A stretch of DNA of 6,138 nt from Candidatus Eiseniibacteriota bacterium (GTDB lineage: Bacteria > Eisenbacteria > RBG-16-71-46 > JAGVPR01): contig JAGVPR010000403.1 in the NCBI GenBank assembly GCA_020052115.1, positions 1 to 6,138 on the forward strand, in the 5' to 3' direction. Every line of letters starts with the position of its first letter. Position 1 is the first letter of the stretch. The notes beneath the pieces were generated by a model, which saw nothing but the letters and a program-made list of their open reading frames with translations, ran no database searches and was not told the DNA's origin. Positions 1 to 5,995 of the stretch are shown here, one piece after another. The position numbers and the translations under genes are program-made.

Positions 1-1354
1 CCGGTCGCGGGCCGGCGGTTGCGACGTTCACCGGCGCGGGTGCCGAGGCCGACTCTCTCGGGAGATGGGCCGGAAGCAGCGGGCCCTTGCCTTTGGCGCG
101 CACGAGCGCGCCGAAAACCAACCCCTCGAGCTCACGGACGTTGCCCGGGAGGTCCCTCCGAGCCAGCTCGGCGAGGAAGGCGGCCGAGGGCTTCACCTTT
201 GCGTGCGGCCCGGCATGCTGAGCGAGCAGATGCTCGACCAGGCGCGGGATCTCGTCCGTCCTCTCCCGGAGCGGCTGGATGTGAACGCAGTACATCTGGA
301 GACGGTAGAAGAGGTCCGCGCGAAAACTGCCGGCCTTGACCTCCGCGAGAAGATCACGATTCGTCGCGCTGATGATTCGAGCGCGAGCCGGGAGCAGGCC
401 CTCCCCCCCGACGCGGCGAAACTGCCGCTCTTGGAGCACGCGCAGCAGCGTCGCCTGCGTGGCGAACGGCATGTCGCCGATCTCATCGAGAAAGAGCGTT
501 CCGGTCCCCGCGCGCTCGAACGCGCCGCGCACCGAGGAGACGGCGCCGGTGAAGGCTCCCCGCTCGTGGCCGAAGAGCGCGCTCGGCATGAGGTCCGGAG
601 GGATCGCGGCGCAGTTGATCGCCTCGAACGGCTCCGAGGCGCGCCGGCTGAGCTCGTGGAGGGCGCGCGCGACGAGTTCCTTGCCGGTGCCGGTCTCTCC
701 GACGAGCAGCACTGGAAGATCGAATTCCGCCAGCGCGATGATCTCTTCCATCACCGCCTGGGTCGCCTTCCCATCGCCCTGGATCGTCCGAAGCGCGGGG
801 AAATGTCCGCGGAGCGCATGAGGGCTCCGCGCCTCACCCGATCGGGTGCGGGACCTTCCGGCGTCATCCTCCGGATCCGGGAGGATCGCCAAGCCCGTCA
901 TTGCCGCGATCTCGGCGACGAACTGCGCATCCTTCGTCGTGAACGGCTCGTCGAGGAGTTTCGCGCCGACGGCGAGGAGTCCACCGATCCTCTGCTTCCG
1001 CGTGACCGCGGCGAGCATCTCGATCCCGTGACGCTTCAAGAGAGCGCGCGTGCGCGCATCGAGCCATCCAGCGCTCCGTACCGGCTGCGGGCCGGGATTC
1101 TCGGAGAGCGCGCGCTCCATCGTGGGCGTCAGCTTGAACGACAGGCCGTCGGAGGAGGTCGCCCCCCGCGCCAGCCGCAGGAGCAACCGGCCGCCACCCT
1201 CGCGCTCCAAGAAGACGGCGGAGCGCGCGCCGCACGCGCCCATCACCGACAAGAGCGCGTGACGCAGGATCTCCCGTTCGTCCCGCAGCCCGATGAAACC
1301 CCGACCGGCCCCGTAGAGAAGCAGCAAGTCCCCCTCATCGAAGGAGCCGTTCAT
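1..1354 (-). CDS. GAF-domain sigma-54 dependent transcriptional activator (bacterial enhancer-binding protein), C-terminus beyond the window
   Basis: Reading the minus strand from the ATG at 1354 gives 451 codons without a stop, running off the left edge. Residues about 1-155 look like a GAF sensor domain. Residues about 190-430 are the AAA+ sigma-54 interaction domain: Walker A GETGTGKE at 219-226, the sigma-54 contact loop GAFTGA at 266-271, Walker B LFLDE ending at D290-E291, FRADLFYRL with candidate arginine fingers R345 and R351, and DLPGNVRELEG near the end. Such proteins bind upstream enhancers and use ATP to open sigma-54 holoenzyme promoters. The Fis-type helix-turn-helix expected at the C-terminus is not in view. 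There is no receiver domain, so control is probably through the GAF domain or a protein partner. The start is fixed by the ATGA overlap with the stop of the STAS gene. The GAF ligand and target genes are unknown. Confidence 0.95.
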   Translation of the reverse strand, partial: MNGSFDEGDLLLLYGAGRGFIGLRDEREILRHALLSVMGACGARSAVFLEREGGGRLLLRLARGATSSDGLSFKLTPTMERALSENPGPQPVRSAGWLDARTRALLKRHGIEMLAAVTRKQRIGGLLAVGAKLLDEPFTTKDAQFVAEIAAMTGLAILPDPEDDAGRSRTRSGEARSPHALRGHFPALRTIQGDGKATQAVMEEIIALAEFDLPVLLVGETGTGKELVARALHELSRRASEPFEAINCAAIPPDLMPSALFGHERGAFTGAVSSVRGAFERAGTGTLFLDEIGDMPFATQATLLRVLQERQFRRVGGEGLLPARARIISATNRDLLAEVKAGSFRADLFYRLQMYCVHIQPLRERTDEIPRLVEHLLAQHAGPHAKVKPSAAFLAELARRDLPGNVRELEGLVFGALVRAKGKGPLLPAHLPRESASAPAPVNVATAGPRP

Positions 1355-1707
1355 GGCGCGGAAGTCCCCCGGAGCGCCTCGTCCACGGTCTCGTAGGCGC
1401 GTGCAAAGCCGAAGAGGCCGACACGCTCGATGATGATCCGCGGCTGGCCCTTCACCCCCGCCAAGACGACGGCGACGCCGCGCTCGCGCGCGCGACGAAG
1501 CACATCCACGATTGCGCCGATGCCGGCGCTATTCGTGAATTCGACCGAGGTGAAGTCGAGGACGATCAGCGTCGCATCGCTCGCGAGCGCCTGTTCCGCG
1601 GCGGGAGCAAGGTGCTCCTCCACGTCTGCCCCGAACTCCTTCGGGAACGCGAGAACCCAGGCGTGCCCTTGTCGCCGGGCGCGAACGTGGTTTCCTCTAA
1701 AGACCAT
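1351..1707 (-). CDS. STAS-domain protein, anti-sigma factor antagonist (SpoIIAA/RsbV-like)
   Basis: This is a 118-residue single-domain protein, the usual length for SpoIIAA/RsbV-type antagonists. The core LIVLDFTSVEFTNSAGIGAIVDVLRRARERG at about 47-77 matches the STAS strand-turn-helix, and S60 sits where the family carries the serine phosphorylated by the partner kinase. The tail region GLFGFARAYETVDEAL is also typical. Unphosphorylated members bind the RsbW/SpoIIAB kinase and free its other target; phosphorylation ends this. The gene overlaps the upstream ATPase gene by 11 bp and the downstream sigma-54 activator by 4 bp (ATGA), so the three are probably translationally coupled. A GAGG/GGAAG Shine-Dalgarno-like stretch precedes the ATG at 1707. 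The antagonist function and kinase partner are inferred from family and neighbour. Confidence 0.92.
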   Translation of the reverse strand: MVFRGNHVRARRQGHAWVLAFPKEFGADVEEHLAPAAEQALASDATLIVLDFTSVEFTNSAGIGAIVDVLRRARERGVAVVLAGVKGQPRIIIERVGLFGFARAYETVDEALRGTSAP

Positions 1708-2155
1708 CTTCCAGCCTCGTGAGAATAGGTTCGACGGGGGAAGGCGGGGCCGAAGCTCCGAACCTCAGATGCAGCGTGTGCCCGGAAGGGCCGCGCGTGA
1801 AGACGACCTCCGAAGCGAAGCAGCGGATGAGAAAAAGCCCCCACCCTGCAACTCGCTCGCGACCGTGGATCTGGGCGTCGAGGTTCGGGATGGGGTTCAC
1901 CATCACCGGTCCCACTCCGGGATCCTGGATGTCCACCAGAACCGCACCCTGTTCGATTCTCGAGATCATGCGGATCGAGCCTGTGCGGCGGTCTCGGGAG
2001 CCGTGCTCGACGGCGTTCGAGAGGGCTTCGTGGACGGCGGTCAACACCTCGTCGCACCGTTCACGCGAGAAGGCGCAACGGACACAGATCGCCCTCAAAT
2101 CGGCGACGGCCGAGCGAAAGTGCCTTGAATGGCCGCCAACTGGGATGTTGATCAT
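1697..2155 (-). CDS. RsbW/SpoIIAB-like ATP-binding serine kinase, anti-sigma-type regulator
   Basis: A 152-residue protein with a single HATPase_c_2 (GHKL) domain, the normal length for the family. The N-box is VHEALSNAVEHG with E43 and N47. The G1 box is DPGVG at 78-82 and the G2 box is GWGLFLI starting at G104. There is no sensor or membrane segment. RsbW/SpoIIAB-type proteins bind a target (classically a sigma factor) and phosphorylate a STAS partner. Here the STAS partner is encoded next door with an 11-bp overlap. No sigma factor gene is in view, so the sequestered target could be something else, possibly the downstream sigma-54 activator (inference). The ATG at 2155 is chosen because family members typically begin directly with this M-I-x-I-P strand. 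An in-frame GTG at 2194 has a better Shine-Dalgarno (GAGGA at 2203-2199) and would add 13 residues. Confidence 0.9.
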   Translation of the reverse strand: MINIPVGGHSRHFRSAVADLRAICVRCAFSRERCDEVLTAVHEALSNAVEHGSRDRRTGSIRMISRIEQGAVLVDIQDPGVGPVMVNPIPNLDAQIHGRERVAGWGLFLIRCFASEVVFTRGPSGHTLHLRFGASAPPSPVEPILTRLEDGL

Positions 2156-2216
2156 CGAAGGACCCCGCCGCGAGACGAGCGTTCCAGAAAGCACGCGATC
2201 CTCGTTCCTGCGCTCG

Positions 2217-2232
2217 AGCAACGAGCGTGCCG
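2217..2232 (-). promoter_or_regulatory. Sigma-54 (-24/-12) promoter of the ATPase-STAS-activator operon
   Basis: Read on the minus strand the site is CGGCACGCTCGTTGCT. Against the consensus TGGCACG-N4-TTGCW it differs only at the first base. The invariant GG (2231-2230) and GC (2219-2218) are separated by exactly 10 bases. Predicted transcription would start near 2206, about 50 nt before the ATG at 2155. The downstream operon encodes a sigma-54 activator, so autoregulation is plausible. The consensus is established knowledge; activity here is inferred. Confidence 0.72.
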
Positions 2233-2339
2233 AGCACTCGGCTAAGTCGGATCCGGGCCCACGAGGCTTGACTGCACGCCTCTCGGGCAACGAGTACGCA
2301 TGGGCGGGGTTTGCGTCCCGTGGAATGCGGCAGCCCGTG

Positions 2340-2353
2340 GTCACCGCAGTGAC
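2340..2353. promoter_or_regulatory. Inverted repeat GTCAC-N4-GTGAC, candidate enhancer site
   Basis: A perfect 5-bp dyad with a 4-bp spacer lies about 108 bp upstream of the -24 element of the minus-strand sigma-54 promoter. This distance suits an enhancer-binding protein site. There is one copy only in the intergenic region, so the assignment rests on symmetry and position. Confidence 0.3.
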
Positions 2354-2460
2354 GGGCGGCGGCCGCATCCACGATTCCGGCCGCAGCGCCGCGTCCGCCA
2401 ACAGGCCCCGCATTCGCGCCAACTATCTTAGCACCGATTCCGGGGCTCCGTCATGTGCGA

Positions 2461-2487
2461 TCCGGGCGCTCCCGTGGAGCGCCCGGA
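2461..2487. repeat. Perfect 12-bp inverted repeat with 3-nt loop
   Basis: TCCGGGCGCTCC at 2461-2472 and its exact reverse complement at 2476-2487 flank the loop CGT. It lies about 230 bp upstream of the leftward sigma-54 promoter and about 70 bp before the transporter start. No T-run follows on either strand, so it does not fit an intrinsic terminator. It could be a protein-binding dyad, a leader hairpin of the transporter mRNA, or a dispersed palindromic element. Confidence 0.8.
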
Positions 2488-2555
2488 CGCCGACCGGCTC
2501 GTCGCCGCGGCAGAGGCGATCCTCGAGACGCCTCCGTGCTACCGTTCCTTCCATC

Positions 2556-3479
2556 ATGACCGGCGGGCCCGAGTTCTTCAGATCGCACTTCGGCGAGACG
2601 ATGGCGGTGTTCACGTCCCTCTCGTGGTCGTGGGGTTCGGTCCTCTTCACATCGGCGACCCGGCGCGCGGGATCCACTGCGGTGAACATCGCGCGGTTGC
2701 CGCTCGGGGCGCTGCTCCTCGGGACGACCTACCTCATCACCTCGGGCCGCTTCTGGCCGGCCGCCGATGCCACGCACATCGGGTGGCTCGCCTTGAGTGC
2801 CGTGATCGGTCTCACGCTCGGCGACTCGCTCCTCTTCTACGCCTTCCAGACCATCGGCCCCCGCCGCAGCATGCTGATGTTCGCAGGCGCGCCGGTGTTC
2901 ACCGCCGTGACCGCCTGGATCATCCTCGGAGAGAAACTCGGTCCGGCAGCCATCGCAGGCATGGTGATGATCCTCGGGGGCGTGACGCTCGCGCAATCGG
3001 GGGGCGATGGAGGCGGCGGCCCGTTCCAGGACGAACCCAAGAGCATCCAGAGGCGCGGGGTCATCGCCGCGATACTCGGCGGCGTCTGTCAAGGGGTCGG
3101 CGCCACGATCACCAAGCTCGGCATGGAGACGATCCAACCGCTTCCCGCCGCCTTCGTGCGGATGGTCGTCGGGACGATCACGATGTGGATGTTCGTCGCC
3201 TGGCGTGGACAGTTGACCCGCGAGTCGCGCCGTCTCCTCGACGGACGTGCGGCGAAGTTCATCCTCGGCGCCGTCGTGCTCGGACCGTTTCTCGGCATGT
3301 GGTCTTCACTCGCGGCCTTCCACTACGCCGACGCTGGCGTAGCGATGGCCCTCATCGGCACGGGGCCGATCACCGTGCTGCTTCCCGCATGGATCGTGTA
3401 CCGCGACAAGCCGTCGGGGCGGGGCCTCGCGGGAGCGCTGCTCGCCGTCTCGGGCGGCGCGGTACTCTTCATTCAATAG
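2556..3479 (+). CDS. EamA/DMT-superfamily inner-membrane transporter
   Basis: A 307-residue hydrophobic protein of typical DMT length, with two EamA-type repeats at about 13-147 and 168-305, consistent with roughly ten membrane helices. The first repeat ends in the familiar GAPVFTAVTAWIILGEKLGP segment (111-130). A glycine-rich hydrophilic linker (149-157) and a charged stretch separate the halves. In the second repeat the corresponding turn reads VYRDKPSGRG, so the usual LGE motif is lost there. Members export metabolites or amino acids, but the substrate cannot be read from sequence. The start is uncertain: ATG 2556 has no clear Shine-Dalgarno, and ATG 2601 (292 aa), just before helix 1, has only a weak one. 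The frame stays open upstream, but that part does not look like transporter sequence. It is transcribed away from the sigma-54 group and ends 88 bp before the Rrf2 gene. Confidence 0.88.
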   Translation: MTGGPEFFRSHFGETMAVFTSLSWSWGSVLFTSATRRAGSTAVNIARLPLGALLLGTTYLITSGRFWPAADATHIGWLALSAVIGLTLGDSLLFYAFQTIGPRRSMLMFAGAPVFTAVTAWIILGEKLGPAAIAGMVMILGGVTLAQSGGDGGGGPFQDEPKSIQRRGVIAAILGGVCQGVGATITKLGMETIQPLPAAFVRMVVGTITMWMFVAWRGQLTRESRRLLDGRAAKFILGAVVLGPFLGMWSSLAAFHYADAGVAMALIGTGPITVLLPAWIVYRDKPSGRGLAGALLAVSGGAVLFIQ

Positions 3480-3567
3480 TATTGCGCCGCAACGAGATAA
3501 CCTAAGTTAGACATTCGCTTCTATTTTTCCTGTTGACTTGTGGATAACCGGTACCGAAACTCCACAT
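3480..3567 (+). promoter_or_regulatory. A/T-rich promoter region before the Rrf2 gene
   Basis: This 88-bp gap is clearly richer in A and T than its surroundings. It holds a small dyad CTAAGTTAG (3502-3510), a T-run (3524-3528), a TTGACT hexamer (3533-3538) resembling a -35 box, and the concentric dyad described separately. No good -10 hexamer stands 16-18 bp after TTGACT, so the exact promoter is uncertain. I see no hairpin plus T-run that would terminate the transporter transcript. Confidence 0.5.
3539..3566. promoter_or_regulatory. Concentric dyad, candidate Rrf2 operator
   Basis: TGTGGA (3539-3544) and TCCACA (3561-3566) are exact inverted repeats. Midway between them is the self-complementary CGGTACCG (3549-3556), with the same centre at 3552.5, so 20 of 28 bases are symmetric. 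It ends one base before the Rrf2 ATG and directly follows the TTGACT hexamer. Rrf2 regulators are usually dimers that bind dyads and often repress their own gene. The binding role is inferred. Confidence 0.5.
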
Positions 3568-4062
3568 ATGATTTCTCGCAGCGCTTCATACGCGCTCCGC
3601 GCTCTCACGTACATGGCAGCGAAGGGTCCCAACGAATGGACTCTCAATCGCGAGATCGCCAGCGATCTCACACTGCCGCCGCAGTTCCTGACGAAGATCC
3701 TCCGTACCCTCACGGGCGCGGGCATCCTCTTGAGCCAGCGTGGAAAGGCGGGCGGGTTTCGCCTCGCGCGGACCGCGAACGCGATCACGCTTCTTGACGT
3801 CGTGGACCCGTTCGACCACATGAGCGAGCGCCGCTCATGCCTCCTGGGGCAGTCGGTGTGCAACCATGAAGCTGCCTGCCCCGTCCACGCGGAGTGGATT
3901 GAGTCGCAAGACACAATGCTCCGCATCCTCGAAACGAGGACGATAGCGGACATCTCGGCCGCCGCGCGCCCGGGCGGCTTTCCTCGCCGACAGCCGCCTC
4001 ACATCCGAACCTCTTCGCCGCGCCGCTCCGCAGCATCGGGAGCAGGCCCGGCGAGGACCTGA
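3568..4062 (+). CDS. Rrf2-family transcriptional regulator with IscR-like Fe-S ligands
   Basis: A 164-residue protein beginning MISRSASYALRALTYMA, the standard Rrf2 opening. A winged helix-turn-helix follows (about 25-70) with the wing KAGGFRLAR (60-68). Cysteines C91, C98 and C104 with H107 form the Fe-S ligand set; E. coli IscR uses three Cys and H107 at almost the same positions. A [2Fe-2S] or [4Fe-4S] cluster sensing iron, oxygen or NO is therefore likely. The last 35 residues are Pro/Arg/Ser-rich and not conserved in appearance. ATG 3568 is chosen because family members start here; an in-frame TTG at 3538 would add ten non-family residues. No Shine-Dalgarno precedes the ATG, so the mRNA may be leaderless or weakly translated. 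Its stop lies 7 bp before the oxidoreductase start, so it probably controls that operon. Confidence 0.93.
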   Translation: MISRSASYALRALTYMAAKGPNEWTLNREIASDLTLPPQFLTKILRTLTGAGILLSQRGKAGGFRLARTANAITLLDVVDPFDHMSERRSCLLGQSVCNHEAACPVHAEWIESQDTMLRILETRTIADISAAARPGGFPRRQPPHIRTSSPRRSAASGAGPART

Positions 4063-4072
4063 GGCGATCGTG
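4061..4072 (+). promoter_or_regulatory. Ribosome binding site and GTG start of the oxidoreductase gene
   Basis: GAGG at 4061-4064 overlaps the TGA stop of the Rrf2 gene (4060-4062) and stands 5 nt before GTG 4070. This supports the GTG start and translational coupling. An in-frame GTG at 4085 is a weaker alternative. Confidence 0.6.
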
Positions 4073-5995
4073 GACGGCGCTTCCGTGACCGCGGGCATCG
4101 AGACGATCGCAGCCCGCGTCCCGGACTTCGGATACTGGAAGGAACAGATCAAGTGCCAGGCCGCCTGCCCGGTCCACACCGACGCGCGCGGTTACGTTCG
4201 AGCCGTCGCCGCCGGCGACGACGAACTCGCCTACCTCATCGCCCGCGGGCCGAATCCGCTCGCCTCGGTCTGCGGGCGCATCTGCGGCGCACCGTGCGAA
4301 CCCGCCTGTCGCCGTGGCGACCTCGACAAACCGATCGCCATCCGCGCGCTGAAGCGCTTCGTCTGCGACCGCTTCGGGCCCGAAGCGCGGGCGGACGGCG
4401 GTCGCGGCCTGATCGAGTTTCTGAAGGACGCGGCGCGGCGCCACCCCGACCCGCCCTGCCGGGACGGCGAAGAACTGCTCCCGCTCCTGCAATCGCTCCT
4501 CAGCCACGACATCCCGCTCGTCGAGGGCCGGTCGGTCGGCATCATCGGGAGCGGCCCCGCGGGCCTCGCGGCCGCACACGATCTCGCGCTGCTCGGCTTC
4601 CGCGTCACGATCTACGAGATGGAGCCCGTGCTCGCCGGCATGCTCTCTGTCGGCGTTCCGGAGTACCGGCTGCCGCGCGATCTGATCCGCGCCGAAGTGG
4701 ATGTGATCCTCGAGATGGGGGTCGCCGCGGCCACCAACTGCGAGATCGGAAAGGACCTGACGCTGGCAGAGTTGCGTCACCGTCACGACGCCGTGATCAT
4801 CGCGGTGGGCGCCAAGCGCTCGCGCATGCTCCCGATCCCGGGCGCGGACGCCGCCGGTGTGCTCGGCGGCGTCGAGTTCCTACGAGATGTCTCGCTGGGA
4901 CAGGCCCCGCGCCTCGGCGATCGAGTTGTCGTCATCGGAGGGGGCAACGTCGCCTACGATGTCGGCCGCACGGTGCTGCGCCAGATCTCCGTTGACGCGG
5001 CACGCACGGCGCTTCGCGAGAGCGGCGTGCGCTCCGTGCACCTCTGCTCCCTCGAGTCCTTGGATGAGATGCCGGCCGACGACGTCGAAATCCTCGAGGG
5101 CGACGAGGAGGGCATCATCCGCCGAAACAGCCTCGGCCCCGTGGAGATCATGAAGAGCGCCACGGGACACGTCACGGGCATAGTCTTTCGCAAGTGCCTC
5201 CGCGTCTACGATGAGAACCGCCGCTTCGCTCCGCTCTTCGACGACTCGGCCCGTGAGGCGATCGCCTGCGACACCGTGCTCCTCAGCATCGGCCAGGGAG
5301 TGGATCTCGGGTTTGTGGACGCGGAACGCGACAGGCTCGAGGTGACCGGTCGCGGATTCCTCGCATGCGATCCCGAAACCGGCCGGACGAACGCGCCCGA
5401 TGTCTTCGTCTCCGGAGACCTGGCCTACGGCCCGAAGCTCCTCATCCATGCTGTCGCTTCCGGGAAGAAGGTGGCGCGCGCAGTGTACGAGCAGGTCACC
5501 GGCCGCGGGCTCTCGCATAAGGACGTAGAGCTTCACCTCGCGATCGCCGACTACGAGCGCGAAGACGGCTACGAGACGAAGCGCAGGGTGCCGATGTCGA
5601 CGGCGCCGGTCGCCGAGCGGCTACGCTCCCACGGCGTGATCGTCGAGTCCGGCTACACGGAGGCGCAGGCTCGCTCCGAGGCGAGCCGCTGCCTCGACTG
5701 CGGCGTCAACACGATCTTCGACGGCGACAAGTGCATCCTCTGCGGGGGCTGCGTGGACGTCTGTCCCGAGCTTTGCCTTCGCATCGCGTCCGTGGACCGC
5801 GTCACGGGCGAGGGGCGGTTCGCGGAGATCGTGGATCTGCAGCTGGGCGGCATCCCGCCCGAAGCGGCCTCCGCGATCCTCAAGGACGAGACGATCTGCA
5901 TCCGCTGCGGGCTCTGCGCGGCGCGCTGCCCGACCGGCGCCATCACGATGGAGCGTTTCCGCTTCGAGGAGATCCCGACATGTCTCACCGCCTAG
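4070..5995 (+). CDS. GltD-like NAD(P)H/FAD oxidoreductase with C-terminal ferredoxin clusters
   Basis: A 641-residue cytoplasmic flavoprotein, longer than a plain glutamate synthase small subunit (about 450-490 aa). Domains in order: an N-terminal Fe-S helical domain (about 15-100) with C29, C33, C68, C72, C76 and C80; an FAD Rossmann site GSGPAG (160-165); an NAD(P) site GGGNVA (290-295); the FAD-closing GDLAYGPKLLIHAVASGKK segment (about 450-470); a CLDC pair (541-544); and two [4Fe-4S] motifs, C555-C558-C561-C565P and C610-C613-C616-C620P. Such proteins shuttle electrons between NAD(P)H and ferredoxin, quinone modules or a partner subunit. No glutamate synthase large subunit is in view; the next gene is a Rieske protein, so a respiratory electron-transfer role is more likely than glutamate synthesis (inference). 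Two of the usual N-terminal cluster cysteines are absent. The gene overlaps the Rieske gene by 16 bp. Confidence 0.92.
   Translation: MDGASVTAGIETIAARVPDFGYWKEQIKCQAACPVHTDARGYVRAVAAGDDELAYLIARGPNPLASVCGRICGAPCEPACRRGDLDKPIAIRALKRFVCDRFGPEARADGGRGLIEFLKDAARRHPDPPCRDGEELLPLLQSLLSHDIPLVEGRSVGIIGSGPAGLAAAHDLALLGFRVTIYEMEPVLAGMLSVGVPEYRLPRDLIRAEVDVILEMGVAAATNCEIGKDLTLAELRHRHDAVIIAVGAKRSRMLPIPGADAAGVLGGVEFLRDVSLGQAPRLGDRVVVIGGGNVAYDVGRTVLRQISVDAARTALRESGVRSVHLCSLESLDEMPADDVEILEGDEEGIIRRNSLGPVEIMKSATGHVTGIVFRKCLRVYDENRRFAPLFDDSAREAIACDTVLLSIGQGVDLGFVDAERDRLEVTGRGFLACDPETGRTNAPDVFVSGDLAYGPKLLIHAVASGKKVARAVYEQVTGRGLSHKDVELHLAIADYEREDGYETKRRVPMSTAPVAERLRSHGVIVESGYTEAQARSEASRCLDCGVNTIFDGDKCILCGGCVDVCPELCLRIASVDRVTGEGRFAEIVDLQLGGIPPEAASAILKDETICIRCGLCAARCPTGAITMERFRFEEIPTCLTA
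5966..5982 (+). promoter_or_regulatory. Ribosome binding site of the Rieske gene, inside the upstream coding region
   Basis: GAGGAGAT at 5966-5973 is a strong Shine-Dalgarno 6-8 nt before ATG 5980. It decides the start even though the gene overlaps the upstream one by 16 bp in another frame. Confidence 0.75.

Larger units (their letters stand above)
2156..2555. other. Divergent intergenic region, 400 bp, regulatory
   Basis: No convincing gene lies here. Open frames on both strands through this stretch are arginine/proline-rich continuations of real genes, without recognisable domains. It contains a sigma-54-type promoter facing left (2232-2217), a 5-4-5 inverted repeat (2340-2353), a perfect 12-bp inverted repeat (2461-2487), and an A/T-richer patch around 2421-2430 that resembles a weak -10 element in either direction without a matching -35. 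The promoter of the rightward transporter gene is not identifiable with confidence. Confidence 0.6.

Noticed and set aside
65..1396. A 443-codon open frame on the plus strand
   Set aside because: It is antisense to the sigma-54 activator, whose minus-strand frame carries Walker A, GAFTGA and Walker B. The plus-strand translation is Arg/Glu/Ala-rich without any domain, as expected from codon bias in GC-rich DNA.
2263..2282. GAGGC-N10-GCCTC inverted repeat
   Set aside because: Five-base arms with a ten-base spacer are expected by chance in GC-rich DNA, and nothing else supports a function.
2284..2337. Resemblance to a c-di-GMP-I (GEMM) riboswitch on the minus strand (GGGACGCAAA with CGGGC/GCCCG flanks)
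   Set aside because: The GNRA tetraloop stem, the GGCAAACC element and the second stem are missing. The stretch also lies upstream of the predicted transcript start near 2206, so it would not be in that mRNA.
2424..2430. TATCTT/TAAGAT as a -10 box for a sigma-70 promoter in the divergent region
   Set aside because: No acceptable -35 hexamer stands 16-18 bp away on either strand.
1719..2555. Long upstream extension of the transporter frame (586 aa in total)
   Set aside because: The extra 279 residues are antisense to the ATPase gene, low in hydrophobicity and unlike any transporter. Only the part from about 2556 shows EamA structure.
3482..3492. Possible terminator hairpin TTGCGcCGCAA after the transporter
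   Set aside because: The loop is a single base, the stem is short and no T-run follows at the right distance.
2453..3505. Open frame of 350 codons overlapping the transporter in another frame
   Set aside because: Its translation is dominated by Arg, His and Pro and has no domain. The overlapping frame encodes clear membrane helices.
3538..3567. TTG start adding ten residues to the Rrf2 protein
   Set aside because: No Shine-Dalgarno precedes it, and Rrf2 proteins start at the MISRSASYALRAL segment.
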